Below are positions 9,577-17,924 of a DNA stretch of 64,000 nucleotides, one piece after another. A program made the position numbers and the translations under genes. Source of the DNA: Paracidobacterium acidisoli (GTDB taxonomy: Bacteria > Acidobacteriota > Terriglobia > Terriglobales > Acidobacteriaceae). The notes under the pieces are model-generated. The model had not been told where the DNA came from. It did no database searches and worked only from the letters and a program-made list of their open reading frames with translations. The stretch lies in contig NZ_QVQT02000001.1 of the NCBI RefSeq assembly GCF_003428625.2, positions 682,001-746,000 on the forward strand, written 5' to 3'. The first letter of the stretch is position 1; each line of letters opens with the position of its first letter.

Positions 9577-9649
9577 AATCCACGTCGGCTTGCATCGCTC
9601 CGCTGTCGCAAATACTCTCAGATGACGGACCGTTTCCAGCCTGACCGCG

Positions 9650-11452
9650 ATGCTGAGCCTTTATCAAAGACTGATCCTGGGGTGTCTGCTGCTGATCGCT
9701 TTGGTCACGGCGGTCAGTATGCTGGTGCGTACCTCCTTCGTCCGTCTGGCCGATCTGGCCGATCAGGTCCACCGCGCCGACGCCGCCGTCGCCTCTCTGA
9801 CCTCCGCGCGCGCCGCCCTTGCCTATGAGGAGCTGATCGCCGCCCGTCTCGAGACCGGTGCCGACAGCGCCACCCGGAAACAGCTTCAGGACCAGGCCCT
9901 GATGACCCGCAGCCTGCTGCGCGTGGCCCAGGAAAACGTCTCGCGCCTCGACCCCTCCGTCGATATCGCCGGTCTCAGCCGCCGCCACGAAGCCGCCCTT
10001 GCGCAGTTTCCGCAGCCCTCGGCAAAGCTGACCATGGCGCTCGAAGACCTGCTGCAGCAGCTCCGCCGTAATGTCGAGCAGCTCACCGCGCTCCGCAATA
10101 AAACCGTCTCCGGTCTGCTCGATCAGCAGGAGAGCCTGCGCGCCCGCCTCATCACCGCCTGCGGACTCAGCATCGCCGCCGCCACCGCCATCTCCATCGT
10201 CATGCTCACGCTGGTCATCGTGCCGCTGAAGCACACCGCCCGCATCGCCCGGCGCATCGGCCAGGGCGACCTGCACCAGCGCATCGAATGGCGGTCGAGA
10301 GACGATCTCGGCGTCATCGCCACCGAGCTCAACCGCCTCGCCGTCCGGCTCCGCGACCTCCGCGAAACCGAATCCGGCCGCCGCCAGATGGAGTTCCAGC
10401 TCAGCGACGCCGTCGTCCGCTCCATCTTCGAGCCCGTCATCGTCACCGACGCCAAAGGCCACATCCTCAAGCTCAATCAGGCGGCGATGGAGCTGCTCGG
10501 CGACGGCTCCTCCGACCGCATGGTGCTGGCCAACACCCCCGGCGGCGACAGAATTCTCGGCGCCATCCGCTCCGCGGTCTCCATGCAGCGCATGTCCACC
10601 GGCGAAGGCGATGCGGCGCTGCTGCCCATGCGCATCGGACAGGCCGAGCGCAGCTACCGGCTGCGCACCACGCCCATGCGCGACGGCGAAGGCAAGCTGC
10701 TCGGCACCGTCACCGTGCTCGAAGACGTCACCGAGCTGGCCCAGGTCGATCGCTTCAAGACCCGCTTTCTCACCGTCGCCTCGCAGAAGCTCCGCGACCC
10801 GCTCCAGCGCCTGCGTCTTTCGCTCTATGCCCTTGCGAAGGGCCATGCCGGCGATCTGCGCCCTCTGCAGTGCGATCTGGTGCAGGGCGCGGAGACTGAA
10901 GCCGAGCAGCTCGACAGCCTGATGGCCGACCTGATCGAGGTGGGTGAGCTCGAGACCGGACGCCGCGAGATGCGCGCCGAGAAGCTGCGCCCCGCCGACA
11001 TCCTGCAGAACGCCATCAGCCGCTTCCGCGACGAGGCGCGCACAAAAAGCATCGAGCTGGAGCTGAGCGTCTTCGCCGATCTGGCCTACGTCAGCGCCGA
11101 CCGCCGGGCCGTTCGCACCATCCTCGACAACCTGCTGACCAACGCGCTCCGCTATACCCCTTCGGGCGGAGAAATCCGCCTCGGCGCCACCGAAATGAGC
11201 GAGCGTATTCAGTTCTTCGTGCGCGACAACGGCCGCGGGATTGAAGCCGAGCGCCTTCCCCGCATCTTCGGCCGCTTCAGCGAAGGCTCCCGCGACGGAA
11301 CCGGCCTCGGCCTCGCCCTCGTGCGCCGCCTGGTGGAGTCGCAGGGCGGCCAGGTCTCCGTGGAAAGCCGCCTTGGCCACGGCACCACCTTCAGCTTCAC
11401 CCTCCCCATCGCGTCCGCCGGCGAAAGCCGCCACCCCGTGGAGGCAGGATGA
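9650..11452 (+). CDS. histidine-kinase-like membrane sensor lacking the phospho-accepting histidine
   Basis: 600 residues. Order: TM helix (about 7-27), extracytoplasmic helical sensor (about 30-165), second TM helix (about 168-192), HAMP (about 193-245), PAS (about 258-365), dimerisation helices, and a C-terminal HATPase. The ATPase boxes look complete: N-box DNLLTNALRY, G1 DNGRGIE, F FGRFSE, G2 GTGLGLAL. The H-box reads SQKLRDPL where kinases have SHELRTPL: codon 379 (CAG, 10784-10786) encodes Gln, so the phosphorylatable His is absent. By family knowledge it should bind ATP but not autophosphorylate on this site; it could be a phosphatase, a decoy or a sensor partner. Its stop overlaps the next start (ATGA), coupling it to the KdpD-type protein. 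Confidence 0.9.
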   Translation: MLSLYQRLILGCLLLIALVTAVSMLVRTSFVRLADLADQVHRADAAVASLTSARAALAYEELIAARLETGADSATRKQLQDQALMTRSLLRVAQENVSRLDPSVDIAGLSRRHEAALAQFPQPSAKLTMALEDLLQQLRRNVEQLTALRNKTVSGLLDQQESLRARLITACGLSIAAATAISIVMLTLVIVPLKHTARIARRIGQGDLHQRIEWRSRDDLGVIATELNRLAVRLRDLRETESGRRQMEFQLSDAVVRSIFEPVIVTDAKGHILKLNQAAMELLGDGSSDRMVLANTPGGDRILGAIRSAVSMQRMSTGEGDAALLPMRIGQAERSYRLRTTPMRDGEGKLLGTVTVLEDVTELAQVDRFKTRFLTVASQKLRDPLQRLRLSLYALAKGHAGDLRPLQCDLVQGAETEAEQLDSLMADLIEVGELETGRREMRAEKLRPADILQNAISRFRDEARTKSIELELSVFADLAYVSADRRAVRTILDNLLTNALRYTPSGGEIRLGATEMSERIQFFVRDNGRGIEAERLPRIFGRFSEGSRDGTGLGLALVRRLVESQGGQVSVESRLGHGTTFSFTLPIASAGESRHPVEAG

Positions 11453-12597
11453 GCTCTCCCGTCACCCTCAGCCACGAATCCGGCGAGCCCGCCCGGCTGC
11501 GCATCTACATCGGCGCCGCGCCCGGCGTCGGCAAGACCTTCCGCATGATGGAAGACGCTCACCTGCTGCGCCATCAGGGCTTCGATGTCGTCGTCGGCCT
11601 CGTCGAAACGCACGGGCGCGCTGAGACCGCCGCGAAGGTCGGCGATCTCGAGCTCGTTCCGCTGAAGGATATCCAGTACCGCTCCGTCACGCTCCGCGAG
11701 ATGGATCTCGATGCGATCCTCGTCCGCCGGCCCGCATGGTGCGTCGTCGACGAGCTGGCGCACAGCAATGTTCCCGGCTCGCGCCACCGCAAGCGGTATG
11801 AAGATGTGCTGGAGCTGCTCGACGCCGGCATCAGCGTGATGACCGCGGTCAACATCCAGCACCTCGAGACGCTGAACGACGCCGTCTCCCGCTCGGCCAG
11901 CACCACCATCCGCGAGACCGTTCCCGACAGCCTGCTCAGGCGCGCCGATGAGGTCGTCAACGTCGACGTCACCGTCGATGAGCTGCGCACGCGTCTGCGC
12001 AGCGGCAAAATCTACGCTCCCGAAAAGGTCGAGCAGGCGCTGGCGAACTTCTTCCGCAAGGGCAACCTCAACATGCTCCGCGAGCTGGCCCTGCGCACCA
12101 CCGCCGAACAGGTCAGCACCGCCGCAGCCGAGTACCGCCGTATCCAGGGCCTCGAACAGGCGCCCATTCCGGAAAAGGTGATGGTCTGCCTCTCCTCGCG
12201 CATCGGCATGGAGCGGCTGGTGCGCGTCGGCGCCCGCATCGCCGGCCGCCTCGCCACCAACTGGTACGCCGTCTACGTGGAGACGCCGGATACCGATCAC
12301 CGGCACGGCAATCCCGAGGCCTTTGCGCGCCTCGAAGAGTATCAGCGCATGGCGCGCGATCTGGGAGCGAGAGTCATCACGCTCAAGGACCGCAAAGTCG
12401 CCGACGCGCTGATCCAGTTCGCCCAGAAGGAAAACATCTCGCACGTCGTCTTCGGACAGTCGGCACGCTCACGCTGGGATGTTCTGCTGCACGGCTCGGT
12501 CATCAACCGCTTTCTCGCCGAAATGCGCGAGACCACCGTGCAGGTGGTCCCGATCGAAAAAGAACGCAGACAGGAAGCGGCGAAAAAGCAGGGGTAG
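11449..12597 (+). CDS. KdpD N-terminal domain plus universal stress protein domain, without kinase
   Basis: In full-length KdpD these domains sense potassium status in the cytoplasm. 382 residues. Residues about 15-225 are the KdpD sensor domain, with Walker A GAAPGVGKT (22-30) and Walker B CVVDELAH (near 97-104). Residues about 238-372 form a universal-stress-protein (USP) domain. There are no membrane segments and no HisKA/HATPase, so this is half of KdpD, like the short KdpD of some cyanobacteria. The kinase-like half may be supplied by the overlapping upstream gene, although that protein lacks the active His. No kdpFABC or response regulator is nearby. The stop codon TAG runs directly into a TTAGC-type repeat. 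Confidence 0.93.
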   Translation: MSSPVTLSHESGEPARLRIYIGAAPGVGKTFRMMEDAHLLRHQGFDVVVGLVETHGRAETAAKVGDLELVPLKDIQYRSVTLREMDLDAILVRRPAWCVVDELAHSNVPGSRHRKRYEDVLELLDAGISVMTAVNIQHLETLNDAVSRSASTTIRETVPDSLLRRADEVVNVDVTVDELRTRLRSGKIYAPEKVEQALANFFRKGNLNMLRELALRTTAEQVSTAAAEYRRIQGLEQAPIPEKVMVCLSSRIGMERLVRVGARIAGRLATNWYAVYVETPDTDHRHGNPEAFARLEEYQRMARDLGARVITLKDRKVADALIQFAQKENISHVVFGQSARSRWDVLLHGSVINRFLAEMRETTVQVVPIEKERRQEAAKKQG

Positions 12598-12871
12598 CGA
12601 TTAGCCATTAGCGATCAGGGATTAGCTGTCAGCTATTAGCGATCGGGGATTAGCTGTCAGGGAGCAGGTCGCAGGGCGCAGAGCACAGAAAAGCTGAACG
12701 ACCTCTCTGAAGCTCGTCGATTTATTTTCCATTGCTGTCAGCCACCGAGGATGCGGGTGCCCCGTGTCCGTATATCCGGACACATGGTGCGATCTGGAAT
12801 GCATCTGCCCTTTCGACCGTCGAAGGCTCAGCTTTTCTGTGCCCTGTGCCCTGCGACCTGTTCCCTGATCC
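12598..12871. repeat. composite intergenic repeat element A (stutter repeats, 43-bp inverted repeat, central hairpin)
   Basis: The 274-bp gap holds no gene. It starts with degenerate GATTAGC/GATCAGGG units straight after the KdpD-type stop codon. Two 43-nt arms, 12657-12699 and 12826-12868, are inverted copies (39 of 43 positions match by eye); the right arm ends 3 nt from the stop codon of the convergent DUF3857 gene. Between them a central part holds the hairpin GTGTCCG-TATATC-CGGACAC (about 12764-12783). The central part and right arm resemble element B at 21888-22081. No transposase is encoded; it could be a MITE-like or REP-like element and would also form a long hairpin in either transcript. 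Confidence 0.75.
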
Positions 12872-14839
12872 CTACTCCCTCTTCTTCAGCACCGCCGTGC
12901 TGTTTTCGTCCGTCGTGATTTTGCCTTCGAGGCTCTTCAGCTGCGCGTACTGGTCTGCGTTCAGAGCGAGCTTCTTCAGCACGTATTCGCGGGAGTAGTG
13001 CAGAGTGTCGCCCTCGGCCTTCACCTCGCTGCGATAGGTGGCGAAACCCATATCCACGCTGACCGGATCAGGCACCTCATCCACGGCATATCCGCTCGGA
13101 ATCTTCACGTCGAAGCTGTCGCGCCATGTGCCCAGCGACTCGAAGCTGATGGGGTACACCCGCTCCTCGTCGTTCAGACCCTCCGCGTCCGAGCCGATCA
13201 CGCGCGGCCGCACCAGCAGCAGACTGCCCGCCGTCTTCGCATACGCGGGCGCCGTCACGTCGTACTGCGTCACGAGCTGCTGGTCGAGGTTGCGAATGTT
13301 TTTAAAGTCCTCGGAATTGAGCGTGAAGGTCGAAAAGTCATTGCGCAGCGAGCCTTCGAGGCTCTCCGTGCGCTCCTTGTCGCTGCTCTCCGTCAGCCGG
13401 TGCCGCAACCCGCCCGACGAGGGGCCGCTGCGCACCACGGTCACGTCGCCCTTCAGCGTGCCGTCCGCCGCCAGCTCGAACTTCGCGGAGCGGTCCGTCA
13501 CATCCAGATCCGGCTTCAGCACCGGCAGCTCGATCACCTGACTGTCCGGCCCCGCCACCAGTGTTCCATAGCCGCCCTGCAGATACACCGGAAGCTGGCC
13601 GATCGGCACGTACGCATTGGTGGGATCGAAGATCAGATACCGCTTGCCGGTCTTCGCCGTCACCACCGCTTCGAGACGCGGATTGTCGTATCCCTTCGGA
13701 ATCTCGATCGCGGCAATTGCATGGTTCCCATACATCGAGGGCGTTCCCGGATCGACAAAGCCGCGGCGCGTATCCACCAGCACCCACGTTGCCCGGATTC
13801 CCACCGCGTCCAGCATCGAGACCAGCAATGTCGCCTTGTCCTTGCAGTCGCCATACTGATTCTTGAAAACATCTTCGGCGGAATGCGGCTGAAGGTTTCC
13901 CACGCCGATCTCGATGCCGACGTAGCGGATCTTCTGCTGCATATAATCCGCGACCTTCGCAATCCGCGCCATGAAGTCCTGGCTGTCGCCGGCCAGCGAG
14001 CGCGCCGACGCCGCCACATCCGTCGCCCCCTCGGTCCGCGGCGAGGCAAGCCCCTCATACCAGTTGCCGATGCTCGCCCACAGCGCATCTCCCTCGGGAA
14101 TGGGGCTGGCCGAGAAATGGACGCTCATGCGTCCCGCCAGCGCGCGCGGAGACGGAACCAGCGGAACATCGGAGACATCGATCGATGGAACGTCCCGCAT
14201 CTCCCAGCGGAAGTGGCCGGGCGCAATCTCCGCAGGCTGCACCGCCGCGTGATGAAACCAGACGGCGCGCTGGTGCCATCCCTGCGGCACGTCGATCTCG
14301 TAGACCGAATGCACCTTGGGAATCAGATACTGAAACTCCCACATATCCTCGTTCAGATAGCCGGGGAACTGGCTCTCCGACTCCCATGCGACGATGCCGC
14401 CCAGATCGGCACCCGGCGGCGAGGCCACGCGGGCGCGCTCGTCGTTGTAGAGTATCCCGTAACCCTCCTCGCCCACGTCCCGGTATTCCTTGTCCTTCAT
14501 GGTGTACTGGTGCCCGTCGGAACCGATACTCCACACGTGGAACGAAAGCAGCTTCTCATCCTTCGAGTAGCTCACGCCGGGAAGCGCATACTCGCGCCCC
14601 TGCGGACGCAGAATTTTGACGACGGCCCGGTAGCGGGTCACGGCGTGGCCGTCAGGCCCCACGGTGAGCAGCGTATCCTCCAGCAGATACACCGCCTTCG
14701 CATTCTTCTCGGCACGCGGCAGAGTAACCGGATTATCGACAGCCTGCTGCACCCAGTCCGGCACGTGGTCCGGAGCCGCATGGGCGGCCGCAAACGGAAG
14801 CAGCAGAACGATCGGAAGCGCGAACGCGGGGTACTTCAT
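12872..14839 (-). CDS. secreted DUF3857/transglutaminase-domain protein with intact catalytic triad
   Basis: 655 residues with a signal peptide (cleavage near AHA, residues 18-21), so periplasmic or exported. An N-terminal DUF3857 region (about 45-230) precedes a transglutaminase-like cysteine-protease fold (about 285-420). The triad is visible as C332 (QYGDCKDK), H373 (GNHAIA) and D405 (IFDPTN). The C-terminal 230 residues are DUF2569/DUF3858-like beta-rich sequence. The family is common in Bacteroidetes and Acidobacteria; its physiological substrate is unknown. The gene overlaps the end of the upstream DUF3857 gene by four bases (ATGA), so the two are coupled and probably work together in the envelope. 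Confidence 0.85.
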   Translation of the reverse strand: MKYPAFALPIVLLLPFAAAHAAPDHVPDWVQQAVDNPVTLPRAEKNAKAVYLLEDTLLTVGPDGHAVTRYRAVVKILRPQGREYALPGVSYSKDEKLLSFHVWSIGSDGHQYTMKDKEYRDVGEEGYGILYNDERARVASPPGADLGGIVAWESESQFPGYLNEDMWEFQYLIPKVHSVYEIDVPQGWHQRAVWFHHAAVQPAEIAPGHFRWEMRDVPSIDVSDVPLVPSPRALAGRMSVHFSASPIPEGDALWASIGNWYEGLASPRTEGATDVAASARSLAGDSQDFMARIAKVADYMQQKIRYVGIEIGVGNLQPHSAEDVFKNQYGDCKDKATLLVSMLDAVGIRATWVLVDTRRGFVDPGTPSMYGNHAIAAIEIPKGYDNPRLEAVVTAKTGKRYLIFDPTNAYVPIGQLPVYLQGGYGTLVAGPDSQVIELPVLKPDLDVTDRSAKFELAADGTLKGDVTVVRSGPSSGGLRHRLTESSDKERTESLEGSLRNDFSTFTLNSEDFKNIRNLDQQLVTQYDVTAPAYAKTAGSLLLVRPRVIGSDAEGLNDEERVYPISFESLGTWRDSFDVKIPSGYAVDEVPDPVSVDMGFATYRSEVKAEGDTLHYSREYVLKKLALNADQYAQLKSLEGKITTDENSTAVLKKRE

Positions 14840-16848
14840 TGCGGCTTCACCGAAGTCGTCGCCGTGGTCGCCACCGGCATCGGCCCCACCTTCAGCACCA
14901 GCGGCTCCTGATCGTGCGCGCTGGCCTTCTGGTAGAAATCCCGCAGCGTCGTATATTCCTTCGCGTAAAACAGATCGGTGCCGATCAGCATGGCGCGCCC
15001 ATAATTAATGCTGTTTCCCGCTATCCGGCACTTCTCCACGTAATCGGCAAGCTGCTGCACCGGAATATCGGTATCCTGGGGAGTGCTCTCGACCGTCATA
15101 TTGGCAGGCAGTTTGATCGTGACCTGATCGGCGACATCGGATGCATAGTTCAGATCGATCGGGGTCTCGCGCGTCGTCTCCGGAAAGCGCGGCTTCTCAC
15201 CGGCCTCGAAGAAGCTTCCCGGCAGAAAAACGCGCTTGCCGGTCGCCGTCCCCATGGTGCCGCTGATGTTCGCCATCACCATCAGTGCTGTCGTGTAGTC
15301 GTTCAGCCCGACAAAATGGTCTGTCTTCACTGTTATGCCCGGAGGCACGACCCGCTGCAGTTCGTCCTCGAAGTCCTTCTTCACTTCCTCCTCGTCATTC
15401 CGCAGCGCCGCATGGCGCCAGCGGAGAGCCTGCGCTCCCGCGAACAGGATGCGGATATCCCCGTGCACCTTGCCATCGGGATCAAGCTGAATATCCGCAT
15501 AGCGCCGTGTCGCATTGTCCTTGTAGCTCAGCCCCGGCGTCGTGGTGATTTCTGTGCCGTTGTCCGTCTGGCGAATCCCCGCCGTCTCGGTATGCTTCCA
15601 GCTCAGCTTTCCAAATTCGCAGTAACGCTGCCCCGGGTCGAAGTACTCTTCCTTCCCGCCGGCATTCACGATCACGATCTCGTCGTCCATCTGCCGCCAG
15701 CTCAGATATCCGGCATTGAAGAGGCTTTCATCGCGGTTGGTAACGGCCATGGCATACGCCTTCATCCCCGCGGCCCGCACCATAGCCAGAAACAGCCGCG
15801 CAATCTGATCGTCGTAGCCGCGCTTCTGCTCCCAGATATCGTCGGCGGTCTTTACGCGAAGCCCTTCCGCCTTGTTCTCTTCTGCCGTGTGCGTGCGGGT
15901 AAAGCTCGTATTCTCGAGCTTCATCACCGCCGCATAGATCTTCTGCAGCTTCTGCTCGTCCGTATCGCCGGGAGCCACCATCTGGCTGACCGCGCTTTTC
16001 AGCTTGTCCGACGGAGTCGCAAAGTGATCCACATTCTTCGACCAATATTTGCCCTCGGTCTTCCAGTACTGCACCCCGTCCGTGAACGGCGAGTAATAAA
16101 AGAGCACGCGGTAGCTCAGGCTGTGCATCGGCGGCATGAACGGCTCATCGGGCAGCGCCTCGATATCGTCCACCGCCAGATCGAAGCCGTTAAAGCCCTC
16201 CGTCACCTTCGCATCGTGAGGCAGGTGCTGGAAATAAAGCAGCCGGCTCGCCACGTCCTCATGCCCCTGCGAGTCACGGGTCGTCACATAGCGGCTTCCG
16301 CTCATATCGAACGGGATGAAGTGATAGTGCGCCTTGTGTACGTAGATCGGCTGCTGCACATACCACTCGGGCGAGCTCAGAAGATTATCGTCATAGGCCA
16401 GAACGTAGCGGTATTCGATAATGCTGCCCACCTGCACATCCGGCATGCTGAAGACCTTTTCCATCACCTTCCGGTCGCCGGACTTCATCAGCAGCTTATC
16501 CATCGGCCTGCCGGTAAACGGCACAATGGTGCCGTCGCTGTGGATGGTGCGCCCCTCCACATTCCGGATCGTGAAGCCGTGCGCCTCGTAGGGAATCTCC
16601 ACGTCGGCGTAGTCCTTGCCCTTTTCCGTCAGCACCTTGATGCGGGCATACAGCGAGTGGAAGTGCAGCTTGTCGTCCACCGTCTCTTCGCGGAAGAGAT
16701 ACACCGCAGGGGCATTCGGAGCCGCCGGGTCCGCAGTCATCTTCAGCTCTTCCGGAGTGGGTTGCGTCCAGGTGGGAGCGGCCAGTGCGGGAAAAGACGC
16801 AAACAGCAGAAAGGAGACGCACACGGAACGGCGCAGAGCGGTCAGCAA
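14836..16848 (-). CDS. secreted DUF3857 protein with degenerate transglutaminase domain
   Basis: 670 residues with a signal peptide (cleavage near ALA, residue 23). Same architecture as the next gene: DUF3857 (about 55-245), transglutaminase-like core (about 290-420), beta-rich C-terminus. In the core the cysteine position reads KRGYDDQIARL, so Asp 346 replaces Cys, and the histidine position falls in QMDDEIVIV, so Asp/Glu replaces His; only the YFDPGQ aspartate remains. It is therefore predicted to be non-catalytic. It is first of the overlapping pair and could act as a binding or regulatory partner of the intact paralogue. Upstream is a 157-bp gap with no recognised site. Confidence 0.83.
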   Translation of the reverse strand: MLTALRRSVCVSFLLFASFPALAAPTWTQPTPEELKMTADPAAPNAPAVYLFREETVDDKLHFHSLYARIKVLTEKGKDYADVEIPYEAHGFTIRNVEGRTIHSDGTIVPFTGRPMDKLLMKSGDRKVMEKVFSMPDVQVGSIIEYRYVLAYDDNLLSSPEWYVQQPIYVHKAHYHFIPFDMSGSRYVTTRDSQGHEDVASRLLYFQHLPHDAKVTEGFNGFDLAVDDIEALPDEPFMPPMHSLSYRVLFYYSPFTDGVQYWKTEGKYWSKNVDHFATPSDKLKSAVSQMVAPGDTDEQKLQKIYAAVMKLENTSFTRTHTAEENKAEGLRVKTADDIWEQKRGYDDQIARLFLAMVRAAGMKAYAMAVTNRDESLFNAGYLSWRQMDDEIVIVNAGGKEEYFDPGQRYCEFGKLSWKHTETAGIRQTDNGTEITTTPGLSYKDNATRRYADIQLDPDGKVHGDIRILFAGAQALRWRHAALRNDEEEVKKDFEDELQRVVPPGITVKTDHFVGLNDYTTALMVMANISGTMGTATGKRVFLPGSFFEAGEKPRFPETTRETPIDLNYASDVADQVTIKLPANMTVESTPQDTDIPVQQLADYVEKCRIAGNSINYGRAMLIGTDLFYAKEYTTLRDFYQKASAHDQEPLVLKVGPMPVATTATTSVKPQ

Positions 16849-17005
16849 GGCAGGCCTCGGGCAATCACGAAATATCCGCGCCGCCTGCCCGGTGACGCGA
16901 GCGTCGTATCCATTCCCGGGCTGGGCACCGCAGCCAACCCAGTTGTACTTTGATAAGCGTCAGTTACACAAGATAAATTTTGAAGATAGCCCCTGCGGTA
17001 ACCGC

Positions 17006-17839
17006 TCAGCCCGAGCAGCGTGACCGTTGTAACTCTCTTCGATACAGCGGATTCTGCGGGAACTCCGCGGCCAGTCCGCCCAGCAGGCTGCACGCCTGGC
17101 CCGTGTCCCTGTCGCGCAGCGCCGCAACCGCCAGCAGCAGGCGTGCAAAGGGCGCAAGCAGATCGCCATGCGCCGCCGTGAGTCTCAGATCGTGCAGTCC
17201 CTGCGCCTTATCCGTCTGCACTCCGCCCATCTGCAGCAGCCAGCGCACCGGAGCCGGCTTGATGCCGCTGAGATAGTTCTCAATGCCTACGGCAAGATAG
17301 GCGTCGTAACGCTCCGGAGCTTCCTGAAGTAACTGCTCCGCAAGTAACCTGCTCTGCTTCGTATAACGAATCGCAGCCAGATCGCGCTTATCGATCAGCG
17401 CGGCATAATCGGAGCGCAGCCCCAGCGAAAGCACCTGCGCAAACTGCGCGTTGATGTCGTGCGCATTTTTAGCCAGCGCCTTCCGCGCCAGATCGTCCGT
17501 CGCATCCACGGCCTGCTGAAACTGCTTCTCGATCTCCGGATCGGGGCTCGGCTTCTTTCTGTGCTCGAAGCGGTCATCGTCCGTAAAGAGCTGCGTCTCG
17601 AGAATCCCGAGGCGGTCGAACTCCGTGAACAGAAACGCTGCCGCATGCGCCGCCGGTCCCATCGGATCTTCCGGGTGCACCTTCTGCCACGCGTCGATAT
17701 CGCGATGCGCTCCCGCAAAATCCAGATCGTACATCCGGCCGAAGGCCTGCCGGATCTGCCCGCCATCTTCTCCTTCTGCGGAATGGGGGACTGCGATCAG
17801 CGAAAGCAGCAGAAGACAAAGAAGCACGCGTAATTTCAA
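17006..17839 (-). CDS. secreted helical (TPR-like) protein of unknown function
   Basis: 277 residues. The first 20 residues (MKLRVLLCLLLLSLIAVPHS) form a signal peptide. The rest is alpha-helical and resembles degenerate TPR repeats, for example AFGRMYDLDFAGAHRDIDAWQKVHPEDP and LLGGLAAEFPQNPLYRRELQ. No catalytic motif is recognised. It lies between the DUF3857 pair and the BcsC-like gene, all on the minus strand, and is plausibly part of the same envelope-related set, but separate promoters cannot be excluded (gaps of 157 and 85 bp). It may be specific to acidobacteria. Confidence 0.7.
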   Translation of the reverse strand: MKLRVLLCLLLLSLIAVPHSAEGEDGGQIRQAFGRMYDLDFAGAHRDIDAWQKVHPEDPMGPAAHAAAFLFTEFDRLGILETQLFTDDDRFEHRKKPSPDPEIEKQFQQAVDATDDLARKALAKNAHDINAQFAQVLSLGLRSDYAALIDKRDLAAIRYTKQSRLLAEQLLQEAPERYDAYLAVGIENYLSGIKPAPVRWLLQMGGVQTDKAQGLHDLRLTAAHGDLLAPFARLLLAVAALRDRDTGQACSLLGGLAAEFPQNPLYRRELQRSRCSG

Positions 17840-17924
17840 GAAGACTCCGTCACTCGGTTTTCAGAACTCAGTTTTTTGGACGCACATTACGGCTCTGCGA
17901 TACGGACCACCGCGAAAACCCTTT

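Noticed and set aside
9401-11434. 677-codon minus-strand frame
   Set aside because: Antisense of the kinase-like gene, which shows full domain order on the + strand.
12598-12871. CRISPR-like array
   Set aside because: The repeats are degenerate, of unequal length and without unique spacers of constant size; the structure is an inverted repeat.
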